From Stieleria bergensis (lineage in GTDB: Bacteria > Planctomycetota > Planctomycetia > Pirellulales > Pirellulaceae): a stretch of 64,000 nucleotides of DNA. The notes under the pieces are model-generated. The model was given only the letters and a program-made list of their open reading frames with translations, was not told the DNA's origin and made no database searches. The stretch spans positions 5,354,816 through 5,418,815 of the forward strand of contig CP036272.1 in NCBI GenBank assembly GCA_007745635.1, read 5' to 3'. Each line of letters opens with the position of its first letter. Position 1 is the stretch's first letter. Below are positions 47,191-55,305 of the stretch, one piece after another. The position numbers and the translations under genes are program-made.

Positions 47191-48105
47191 ATGAATCCCG
47201 TTTACTCACGCCGAAGCTGGCTTGCCGCAACCGCCATGACCTCCGTGGCGGGCGTTTCCCAGGCTGCCCTTCGCCGCTTGGAAAAACCGCAACAACTGGT
47301 TGTGCTCCATACCAACGACACGCACTCCTATCTGGAGCCCTTTCCTGCCGACCACCCACGTTACCCAGGGCAGGGTGGGGCGGCCCGGCGGGCGACGTTA
47401 GTCAAACAAATTCGGCAACAGCACAAACACGTCTTGCTCCTGGACTCCGGTGACTTTTTTCAAGGCACGCCTTACTTCAATTTTTTTGGGGGCGAGATTG
47501 AAATCAAAACCATGTCGGCGCTAAAGTACGACGTGGCGACCATTGGCAACCATGACTTTGACAACGGAGTTAAAGGCTTGGCCAAACAACTCCAGCATGC
47601 CAGCTTTGAATTGGTGTCTGCGAACTATGACGTCACTTCGAAAGACTTAGCCCCACATGTCAGTCCATCGACCACGCGACAATTGGGGCAAGTCAAAGTA
47701 GGCATCTTTGGGCTGGGAATCGAATTGAGCGGCTTGGTACTGCCAGCCTGGCACAAGGGCGTCACCTACCAAGATCCGATTGGGATCGCCAAGCGAACCG
47801 TTGCCCATCTAAAAAACCAAGGCTGCCAGTTGATCATTTGCTTATCCCATCTGGGTTACAAATATGACGGCGACAAAGTCAGCGACTTGGCTCTGGCGAA
47901 CGAGGTCAGCGGGATCGATTTGATCCTAGGCGGGCACACGCATACCTTCATGCGCGAGCCCAAGATCATCAAACAGTCCGCGACCCGCCAAACATTGATT
48001 CATCAAGTTGGCTGGGCCGGTTTGCGGCTAGGACGCATTGACATCATGTTCTCGCCCGATGGTTATGCCCTGCAGACCAATGCGGGACGCTACCGAATCG
48101 CTTAA
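47191..48105 (+). CDS. 5'-nucleotidase-type metallophosphatase
   Basis: A 304-residue Tat-exported enzyme (SRRSWLAATAMTSVAG). The calcineurin-like phosphoesterase motifs are complete: LHTNDTHSYLEP, LLDSGDFFQGTPYFN, IGNHDFDNG, LSHLGYKYDGD and LGGHTHTF. It corresponds to the N-terminal half of UshA-type 5'-nucleotidase and probably works with the preceding protein to dephosphorylate nucleotides. Its 3' end overlaps the convergent oxidoreductase gene by 4 bp. ATG 47191 is preferred over GTG 47179. Confidence 0.9.
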   Translation: MNPVYSRRSWLAATAMTSVAGVSQAALRRLEKPQQLVVLHTNDTHSYLEPFPADHPRYPGQGGAARRATLVKQIRQQHKHVLLLDSGDFFQGTPYFNFFGGEIEIKTMSALKYDVATIGNHDFDNGVKGLAKQLQHASFELVSANYDVTSKDLAPHVSPSTTRQLGQVKVGIFGLGIELSGLVLPAWHKGVTYQDPIGIAKRTVAHLKNQGCQLIICLSHLGYKYDGDKVSDLALANEVSGIDLILGGHTHTFMREPKIIKQSATRQTLIHQVGWAGLRLGRIDIMFSPDGYALQTNAGRYRIA

Positions 48106-49385
48106 ACCTTGATGTCCCAGCCTTTGCGATAGGGCTCTTTGATCAACGCCTGGGCCTTCTGGTTCTGGCCGGTGGACAGATTCTTGGAATCCCAATCAAA
48201 GCCACCGGCTCGATAGGCGACATTGCTTAGCAGGACGGTTTCAGCCATCGGCCCCGAATAGTCAAAATGACACGTCGCTGCAGGACCACCTTTGCAGGCA
48301 TCGATCCATTCACGATAAAAGCCAGGCGAATCTGGAATGAACTTTTCGGGTTCCTTGAAGTCTGCAAACTGATCCTCGGGCAACAGCTGACGCTTATCGA
48401 ACCCGCACAGCAGCATGCCTTTGTCACCAATAAACAAGTTATTGCAACCGCTGGCGTTCAGGCCTAGCTTGCTCAGAATCGCTGGTGTTCCATGTCCCCA
48501 GTGAAGCTTGACCGGAGAGTCTTGATTGCTGGTCGGAAATTCCAAATGGCACGACATTGATTTCGGAGTGCGGTCGGCATCAACTTCCGGGCCCGAAGCA
48601 TCAACGCGTTTGGGATATCGCAATCCCAAAGCCCAAAAGGGGATGTCTAAAATGTGACAGCCCCAGTTGCCGGTTTCTCCGGTACCAAAATCCCACCAGA
48701 ATCGCCATCCATAAGGACAGAAGGACGGATGATAGGGACGGCCAGCGACCGGTCCCAACCACAGGTCATAATCAAGCGTTGCCGGTGGCTGAGGGCGATC
48801 GGTTGGCATCGATGGCATGCCTCGACTGCCTGACACCCAACTGTGAACCTCTGACACATTTCCGATCGCGCCGCTTTGAATCAATTCAACCACGCGGTGC
48901 ATATTGCTCTTGGTATGTCGCTGAGCACCCAGCTGCGTCGCCAGTTTTTTCTCACGCGCGAAATCGGTCAACGTTCGGGTTTCCCAAACATTGTGAGCCA
49001 ATGGCTTTTCCAGATAGACATGCAAACCAAGCTGCATGGCCGCCAAGGCGGGGTGAAAATGAGTGTGGTCCGGCGTACTGATCACCACTCCATCGAGTTT
49101 ACCGCCAAGCTCATCCAGCATCACACGATAATCGGCATAGCGTTTCGCGCCTGCATGTGACTCAAAGGCCTGCTTACCGCGTTGCTGATCGACATCGACT
49201 AGCGCGATAATGTTTTCTCCTCGCACCCCACCAACATTTGCCGCACCGCGGCCGCCAATCCCAATGCAGGCCAGATTGAGCTTTTCGTTGGGACTTTGTG
49301 CAGTAAGATGCCGCGCAGAAGCGGCAGCGAGAGCCACCGAACCAGCCGCAGCTAGTCCTTGGCGTCGATTGAAGGCATGAGACAT
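48102..49385 (-). CDS. Tat-exported Gfo/Idh/MocA-family oxidoreductase
   Basis: A 427-residue NAD(P)-dependent oxidoreductase with a twin-arginine leader (NRRQGLAAAGSVALAAA). It has a Rossmann segment (LACIGIGGRGAANVGG), the second-strand region ALVDVDQ, VISTPDHTHFHPALAAM, the signature HVYLEKPLAHNVWE and VGSEVHSW-like sugar-binding part (here NVSEVHSWVSG). These exported paralogs are common in planctomycetes and use NAD bound before export. The substrate, probably a sugar or inositol derivative, is unknown. ATG 49385 is set by the leader. Confidence 0.9.
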   Translation of the reverse strand: MSHAFNRRQGLAAAGSVALAAASARHLTAQSPNEKLNLACIGIGGRGAANVGGVRGENIIALVDVDQQRGKQAFESHAGAKRYADYRVMLDELGGKLDGVVISTPDHTHFHPALAAMQLGLHVYLEKPLAHNVWETRTLTDFAREKKLATQLGAQRHTKSNMHRVVELIQSGAIGNVSEVHSWVSGSRGMPSMPTDRPQPPATLDYDLWLGPVAGRPYHPSFCPYGWRFWWDFGTGETGNWGCHILDIPFWALGLRYPKRVDASGPEVDADRTPKSMSCHLEFPTSNQDSPVKLHWGHGTPAILSKLGLNASGCNNLFIGDKGMLLCGFDKRQLLPEDQFADFKEPEKFIPDSPGFYREWIDACKGGPAATCHFDYSGPMAETVLLSNVAYRAGGFDWDSKNLSTGQNQKAQALIKEPYRKGWDIKV

Positions 49386-49578
49386 CAGAGTGGGCCGACA
49401 GAAGGAGGGTTTGCGAAGGAATTCGACGAAGCTGAATGCCAGAGACTTCTCTGACACAAACAAACTTGCCAATCGTCATCAATCGACAATTATAACCCAA
49501 TTGCCAGCCCGTGCAGACCTAGCCCAACGATCCACGGGACGCCTCAAAGCAAGCGTGTGAAACTCTTATAGCAACCGC

Positions 49579-50196
49579 TTAAGACGTCACCACTGGCGAG
49601 GAAGGCAAACTGCTTGACGGAAGTGTGATCGCCGGAGCGTGCGAATCCAATTCATGCAGCGACTGACTGACCTGCTCTGGATCGGTCTCCTGCAACCCAA
49701 CGTGCAAGCTGTTGACCAAGCGACGATTGACCATCAGCAGGGGAAAACGAATCTCGTTGGCCAGCGAACGGCAGGCAACCACCGCATTGGTCAGGGGGAA
49801 ATAAGACCTCTCGGACTGGGAAAGGATATACAGTTCGTTGGCTTGGGAAAGCTCTGGCAAGTGCAACGATCCTTTGATAATCAACCCGGAAACAGAAACG
49901 GTTGCCAGGTAAATGTCCCGATTGTTATAGCGTGAGAGCCGTTGCTCGGGCGCTTCATTGCGAGGTTTCATCACCCCGACAAACTGGATCGACTTCTTGC
50001 TTAGCGTTGCAGACGCAGAACGGGCCAATAACTGATTGCCACCGGACCAGAAATACTTGACATGATCGACCGACAGAAAGTCAGTGCTCGTATCATTCAT
50101 TCGGTCCTGCAGGCGAATGCCGTTGACGTCAACTTCGCCAACCAGCCACTGCTCGGGCACACCAACGACACACTTAATCTTTGTTTCTTGTTGCAT
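49579..50196 (-). CDS. Protein of unknown function with duplicated domain
   Basis: A 205-residue soluble protein, not recognised. Two halves look alike: VVGVPEQWLVGEVDVNGIRLQDRMND...DFLSVDHVKYFW and VSVSGLIIKGSLHLPELSQANE...YFPLTNAVVACRS. Each may fold as a small beta unit. A Ser/Pro tail ends it. ATG 50196 is used; no strong ribosome site is visible. It stands alone and is divergent from the carbonic anhydrase gene. Confidence 0.6.
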   Translation of the reverse strand: MQQETKIKCVVGVPEQWLVGEVDVNGIRLQDRMNDTSTDFLSVDHVKYFWSGGNQLLARSASATLSKKSIQFVGVMKPRNEAPEQRLSRYNNRDIYLATVSVSGLIIKGSLHLPELSQANELYILSQSERSYFPLTNAVVACRSLANEIRFPLLMVNRRLVNSLHVGLQETDPEQVSQSLHELDSHAPAITLPSSSLPSSPVVTS

Positions 50197-50567
50197 GGAT
50201 ATTCAGGGAAGACAAACTAGAGGAAACAAGTGGACTGCCAGGAGTTGTCTTGCGAACACTTGTGCGGCTCTGATCGCGTTTGCCTACTTGCGGGCAACTC
50301 TCTCAACTCGTAAGGCTTTGGTTAAGGAACGATTACAGTACTCGTGCGCCACCCTCTTTTCCCTGGTTTTTCATGGCAGCCCTAAATCTGGTGGCCTGAC
50401 ACAGATGGAATTTCCAATCGTACCGATTGAGACTGGCTTACCCCGTCTGCAGAACGTCAAGAACACCCCTTGAAAATCACTTCTACGAGTGGCTACACAG
50501 TCTTTCCATTAAAAAATAACCAACGCATCACAACGAACCCCCTACGATCCAACCCGGAAACAACTGC
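50197..50567. other. Divergent intergenic region
   Basis: The 371 bp between the unknown gene and the carbonic anhydrase gene must hold both promoters. Nothing specific was recognised. Confidence 0.35.
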
Positions 50568-51092
50568 ATGTCACCCACACCCCAAACCAGCTTTCGCGAG
50601 GATCAAATCGCTTCGGGAGCATTCATTGCACATAACGCCACCGTCTTTGGTGATGTCACAATCGCAGAGAAGACGTCTGTCTTATTCCAAGCCGTGATCC
50701 GTGGCGACTGCGAACAGATCAAATTAGGAAGAGGATGCAATGTGCAAGATCACTGCATTCTGCATGCGGACCCAGGTTACCCCTGCATCCTGGGCGACGA
50801 CGTCACTCTAGGCCACGGGGCCATCGTCCATGGAGCCACCATCGAAAACAATGTCCTGGTCGGAATGCGCGCCGTCATCATGAACGGCGCCTGCATTGGA
50901 CAGGGCAGCCTGATCGCAGCTGGCGCGGTGATCACCGAGGGAATGCAAATCCCCCCCCACTCGATCGTCGCCGGACTGCCAGGAAAGATTCGCGGCCAAA
51001 CGACGGACAAGCATCAACGCATGATCCAACATGCGGCCACACACTATCAATCGCTGATCGATTCTTACAAGCAGGCCGACCTGGGAAACTGA
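50568..51092 (+). CDS. Gamma-carbonic anhydrase family protein
   Basis: A 174-residue left-handed beta-helix protein of the YrdA/PaaY/CamH branch. Hexapeptide turns run through VFGDVTIAEKTSVLFQAVIRGD, GRGCNVQDHCILHADPGYP and LGHGAIVHGATIENNVLVGMRAVIMNG. The zinc histidines are in DHCILHAD and GHGAIVHG. It may hydrate CO2, though many members have other hydrolytic roles. Its stop directly abuts the stop of the convergent sulfatase gene. Confidence 0.92.
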   Translation: MSPTPQTSFREDQIASGAFIAHNATVFGDVTIAEKTSVLFQAVIRGDCEQIKLGRGCNVQDHCILHADPGYPCILGDDVTLGHGAIVHGATIENNVLVGMRAVIMNGACIGQGSLIAAGAVITEGMQIPPHSIVAGLPGKIRGQTTDKHQRMIQHAATHYQSLIDSYKQADLGN

Positions 51093-52946
51093 TCAGCCGT
51101 TGACCTTGGTCAGAATCACCTGATGCGGGCCCTGGACCTTGTTGTCAAACTGAACATCAACTTGCAGTTTGAATTTTCCAGCAGGCAGCTTCATCCGCAC
51201 GCTCTGCCCACGTTTCTTGCCAGCGTCGATCTGCATTTCCAGTTGCGTTTCACCGGCGGTGATTTGCGCCCGCCCCTGCTTGGGTTCCGTATGAAAGATG
51301 ACTTCGACGTCATAGGTTGCCGGGGCTGGCGATTCCAGCAACCAAAAACCATTCGAGTCCGCTCCCCAAGGACGCCCGGACTGATGCCGCCAATCTTGAC
51401 GCGTCAGCACCGACACCGGTTCGTGATCGGTGCCAATCACAATCCTCGGTGGAGCATAGTTGTCCGGACGCGAAGAACTCACATCGTCAAACCAAGCCTG
51501 ATACGCACCTTTCAATCGCTGAAACACTTCCGGCCGCTGAGACGCCAAATCATGTCGCTGCTGCGGATCAGTGCCCAGGTCATACAGTTCCAACTTCGCC
51601 GCGCCGGTGAAGCGTTCTTTTCCAAATCCACTCGGATGCACTAACTTCCAACGACCTTCATGCAAGGCAAAGTTGTGAAACGCTTGAGGCTCATTCCCAC
51701 GATGAGCCTGCAAGACAACCTGCCGGGTAGGCCAAGTCGTTTTACGTTCAGCCAACAGCGGTAGAAAGCTGCGTCCATCAATCTTGATGCCCTCAGGCAA
51801 TGGCACCTGACACGCATCCAGGATGGTTGGCATCAAATCAATGTGAGCACACAGCGGCTTGAGCTCGCCACCGGCAGGCACTTGTTTCGGCCAATGGAAG
51901 ACCAATGGACTGCGAACCCCTCCGTCATCTACATGCGTCTTCATCCCACGCATGTTGCCGACATAACGCATCGAGTTCGGACCATTGTCATTCAAGTACA
52001 TCACGATAGTGTTGTCTTTGACACCGAGCTGTTCCAAGTGATTCAGCAAACGACCAACATTCTGGTCGATGTTGGTGATCATCGCGGCGATGCGAGCCAA
52101 CTTGTCCGATTCCGCTTTCAATCGCTGGGGGTTGAGTCGCTTGTTGATCAAAATCGGTTTGAAGTCCACCTTCAGGTATTCCTGATAGAGGTCTTCAGGC
52201 ACATCATGGAACGGTCCATGAGGAGCATTCGTTGCGAGATAGGTAAAGAAGCTTTGCTTCTCTTTGACGGCTTGACCAATGAACTTCATCGCATGGTCAA
52301 AATACAAATCGGTGCAATAACCCTTCATCGGCGTTTCCACGCCGTTTAGAAACAGCGTCGGATCGGTGTACTTTCCTTCGGCACCGATTGGATCCGATGG
52401 CTGCCCAATGCCACCGCCACGATGGATCAGACTTTCTTCAAACCCCTGATCCATGGGCCGCAGCGGATAGTTATCACCGAGGTGCCATTTCCCATAGATT
52501 CCCGTGCGATACCCTGCGTCGCGCAAGCACTCCGCGACCGTCACTTCTTGGGGATCCATCATCGCGCGGCCGACATAGGTATCAATGCAACGCGTCCGAT
52601 AGTTGTATCGGCCCGTCATTAAGCTCGCGCGGGTCGGAGCGCAAACAGGGCTGACATAGAAATGACTCAGCAGCGTGCTCTGCGTTCGCATTTGATCAAG
52701 CTGCGGGGTTCGTATGACCTCGTTGCCCAGGAATCCGTAATCGCCACCTCCCTGATCATCACTCATGATCACGATCACATTGGGGCGGTCCGCCATGACG
52801 AACGAAGAGAAACACATTGCCAGCAAGCCAACGACACTCAGCTGGGCAACGACACTCAGCTGGGCAACGACACTCAGCTGGGCAACGACACTCAGCTGGG
52901 CAACGACACTCAGAGCAGAACGATAAAGCATAGGAAACCGGGGCAT
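51093..52946 (-). CDS. Secreted sulfatase with repeat-expanded signal peptide
   Basis: A 617-residue type I sulfatase. The metal-binding motif NVIVIMSDDQGGGDYG, the nucleophile CAPTRASLMTGRY, GKWHLGDNYPL and NDNGPNSMRYVG are present, so it should be matured to formylglycine. The C-terminal 120 residues form an added beta-sandwich. The N-terminus is unusual: after MPRFPMLYRSA come four copies of LSVVAQ and then LSVVGLLAMCFSSFVMA, so the export signal contains a tandem repeat. ATG 52946 or 52931 are both possible. Substrate unknown. Confidence 0.88.
   Translation of the reverse strand: MPRFPMLYRSALSVVAQLSVVAQLSVVAQLSVVAQLSVVGLLAMCFSSFVMADRPNVIVIMSDDQGGGDYGFLGNEVIRTPQLDQMRTQSTLLSHFYVSPVCAPTRASLMTGRYNYRTRCIDTYVGRAMMDPQEVTVAECLRDAGYRTGIYGKWHLGDNYPLRPMDQGFEESLIHRGGGIGQPSDPIGAEGKYTDPTLFLNGVETPMKGYCTDLYFDHAMKFIGQAVKEKQSFFTYLATNAPHGPFHDVPEDLYQEYLKVDFKPILINKRLNPQRLKAESDKLARIAAMITNIDQNVGRLLNHLEQLGVKDNTIVMYLNDNGPNSMRYVGNMRGMKTHVDDGGVRSPLVFHWPKQVPAGGELKPLCAHIDLMPTILDACQVPLPEGIKIDGRSFLPLLAERKTTWPTRQVVLQAHRGNEPQAFHNFALHEGRWKLVHPSGFGKERFTGAAKLELYDLGTDPQQRHDLASQRPEVFQRLKGAYQAWFDDVSSSRPDNYAPPRIVIGTDHEPVSVLTRQDWRHQSGRPWGADSNGFWLLESPAPATYDVEVIFHTEPKQGRAQITAGETQLEMQIDAGKKRGQSVRMKLPAGKFKLQVDVQFDNKVQGPHQVILTKVNG
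52833..52916. repeat. 18-bp tandem repeat, 4 copies plus partial (LSVVAQ)
   Basis: Four exact units of GACACTCAGCTGGGCAAC and a 12-nt partial fifth encode LSVVAQ on the minus strand, within the signal peptide of the sulfatase. Confidence 0.95.
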
Positions 52947-53536
52947 TTCAGGTGGGCACGGACGAGGAAGTCGAGAGAGGAATTGAAGCCGATTATATCT
53001 GTGAACCAACAAGCGATCCACACAAGCCCTCTCGACAACCACTAGGGAAGGATGTTGCCCATAAAAGACAGCCAGCGGCGTCGGTTAGCCGCTCAAAACT
53101 GAGCGCAGAGGAGGAGTCAAGGGGCTAGACGACGACTTGATTGGTCCAACGAGACTGAATTCGACACGGGCCAAACTGCGGAACTGTGCAACTCTTTTGG
53201 GCATACAATGACCACAACTTCAGCACCTCCACACTAAAAAGGGGGCTTGCTCACATGCCATTGCGGCCACCAACATCTCCCAAAAGGAAAATAAACCCGA
53301 AAAACCTACACCCTCTAAGGTCGAATCAACGACATCCCGTTGCTAATCTACGGGAGAATCGCCCCCCCAACGAATCCGCAAGCGTTGAGGGCAAAACGGT
53401 GGCAGAGCATCACTCTGCGATTGGCACCAACAATGCAATGAGGGCGAGTCAATCAAAGGACTCTGCACATCGCGGCAGTTTGCAGCGGTGCTTTCAATGA
53501 ATGACACCCGTTCCCTTCTATCATTAGCCATTAATT
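52947..53536. other. Divergent intergenic region
   Basis: About 590 bp between the sulfatase and the DUF1559 gene. A 6-bp hairpin (CGCTCA/TGAGCG) lies at 53090-53105. No gene or promoter was recognised with confidence. Confidence 0.4.
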
Positions 53537-54628
53537 ATGACAGTCAACCGACAATCCGCTTGCGACCCATCGCAACACTCACCCAATCACCGTCCACCCC
53601 ATCGATCAGGTTTCACGTTGGTGGAACTGCTGGTCGTGATCGCCATCATTGGCATTCTGGTTGGCCTTTTGCTGCCAGCCGTTCAAGCGGCTCGTGAAGC
53701 GGCCCGACGAATGTCGTGCAGCAACAACCTCAAGCAATTGGGGCTGGCCATGCACATGTACCATGACACCTTCCGCCAAATGCCGACTGCCAGTGAGCTG
53801 ACCGATTCGAGCATCGAACGTCCAGCTTCATGGATCGTCAAGATTCTGCCGTTCATGGAACAAACAGCGGCCTACGGTCAAACACGTTTCGCTGGCAATG
53901 ACTTTGCCTCACGAGATGGCGTCAACTTGAACTGGGAAACCTATGATGGCTTGATTGTGCCGACGCTCAATTGCCCATCGAGCCCGCTACCAAACTTCCG
54001 GATCGACAATACCAGCAGTGCAACCCGCGCACTGGGTGCTCCAGACCAAATCCAGAATCAGATCGCCAACTACGTTGGTGTTTCCGGTGACTACAACGAG
54101 CGCAAATCACGCTGGAACGGCTACCTGGGAATGAACGACTACAACGGCGTTGTTGTTGCCCGCGACGACAACAACTTGGAAGTGGTGAAGTTTGCCTCCA
54201 TCTTGGACGGCACGTCAAACACACTAATGATCGGCGAACAAAGTGATTTCATTCGCGTGCAAGCTAACAATTCTGCTGACCCTAACTTCTACGACCAACG
54301 AGCTGGCAACTGGCACGGTGGAGCCTGGTCAGGTGGTGGTGGTGCCGTGCACAATAATTTCGAAGCCTATCGCCTGAATATCGCTTCGACTCGCGTCGGC
54401 ATCAACTACTCGCCCACCAATCGTTATCTGGATCCATACGGCATTGGCCCCTACTGGTATGGCCGTCCGGGTCACCACACGATCTTCACGTCGACCCACG
54501 GCGGTGGAGCTCAGTTCGCCAAAGCGGATGGTTCGGTTGAATTCATCACCGAGAGCATTCGCTTTTCGATTCTATCACTGCTTTCCAATCGGGAAGATCG
54601 TGAGCCAATCAACGATTCAGACCTTTAA
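53537..54628 (+). CDS. DUF1559 prepilin-like protein
   Basis: A 363-residue protein with a type IV pilin-like N-terminus, SGFTLVELLVVIAIIGILVG, which a prepilin peptidase would cut after Gly. The planctomycete signature LLPAVQAAREAARRMSC and NNLKQLGLAMHMYHD follows. The C-terminal part has GTSNTLMIGEQ, a conserved Gly-rich segment and the H-X9-DG-type motif near HGGGAQFAKADGSVEFI. Such proteins are very numerous in planctomycetes and their role is unknown. It is followed by a small lipoprotein gene, the usual partner. Confidence 0.95.
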   Translation: MTVNRQSACDPSQHSPNHRPPHRSGFTLVELLVVIAIIGILVGLLLPAVQAAREAARRMSCSNNLKQLGLAMHMYHDTFRQMPTASELTDSSIERPASWIVKILPFMEQTAAYGQTRFAGNDFASRDGVNLNWETYDGLIVPTLNCPSSPLPNFRIDNTSSATRALGAPDQIQNQIANYVGVSGDYNERKSRWNGYLGMNDYNGVVVARDDNNLEVVKFASILDGTSNTLMIGEQSDFIRVQANNSADPNFYDQRAGNWHGGAWSGGGGAVHNNFEAYRLNIASTRVGINYSPTNRYLDPYGIGPYWYGRPGHHTIFTSTHGGGAQFAKADGSVEFITESIRFSILSLLSNREDREPINDSDL

Positions 54629-54709
54629 TCTCAACCCTGTTTCAATCAACCCAACAGTTGCCTGATCAATTTCGAATCAGCTTTCACAAGGATCAAGTCT
54701 AGGCCAATC

Positions 54710-55183
54710 ATGCGTCACTTCATTCGCACTCTTGCCGTAATGGCTCTTGCCTTCCCAATCATTGGCTGCGGTGGTGGAGCCGATCATCCGCCGGTTGCCG
54801 AAGTCACCGGCGTGGTCACCAAACAAGGTCAACCCCTGGTCGGTGCAAGAGTCGAGTTCTACCCGGTCAACAACGGAGCTGCCTCTTATGGCAAAACCGA
54901 CGCCCAGGGTAAATTTGAACTTCGCTACTCAACCGGAGGCCCCGGCGCAGCAGTGGACACACACTCTGTCACCATTATTGGTGGCAGCGTCAACGCCGCG
55001 CCAGTGACCCAGGTTTCCGGTGGAGGTGCAGACAGTGCCGAGGGCACCTTGGCTCCGATGGCTGACCCAGAAGCGAAGCCAGACACCAAGCGTGGTGGGC
55101 CCGGCGCAGCATCGGGTGAAATCAAAGGGCTGTCCGCCGAGGTCACTGCAGAAGGACCCAACGTCATCCAACTGGCGATCTAG
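54710..55183 (+). CDS. Carboxypeptidase-regulatory-like lipoprotein
   Basis: A 157-residue lipoprotein (lipobox IIGC). The mature part is a transthyretin-like beta-sandwich: VTGVVTKQGQPLVGARVEFYPV and SYGKTDAQGKFELRY. A Gly/Ala/Pro-rich tail follows. Genes of this type often sit directly after a DUF1559 gene, as here (81-bp gap), so the two are probably co-transcribed. Function unknown. Confidence 0.85.
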   Translation: MRHFIRTLAVMALAFPIIGCGGGADHPPVAEVTGVVTKQGQPLVGARVEFYPVNNGAASYGKTDAQGKFELRYSTGGPGAAVDTHSVTIIGGSVNAAPVTQVSGGGADSAEGTLAPMADPEAKPDTKRGGPGAASGEIKGLSAEVTAEGPNVIQLAI

Positions 55184-55230
55184 TACTGCGAACGGATCCT
55201 TAAACCATCAAGGAACCCTCACAATCAGAC

Positions 55231-55272
55231 AGACGGGAAGTTCAACTCAGGTTAGACTTCCCGTTTTTTTTT
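55231..55272. terminator. Strong intrinsic terminator
   Basis: ACGGGAAGT and ACTTCCCGT pair perfectly and are followed by nine T. It lies after the DUF1559-lipoprotein pair and 33 bp before the dnaX stop on the other strand. Confidence 0.92.
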
Positions 55273-55305
55273 GATTGCAACCGGTGACCGAGCGACAGCG
55301 TGTGG

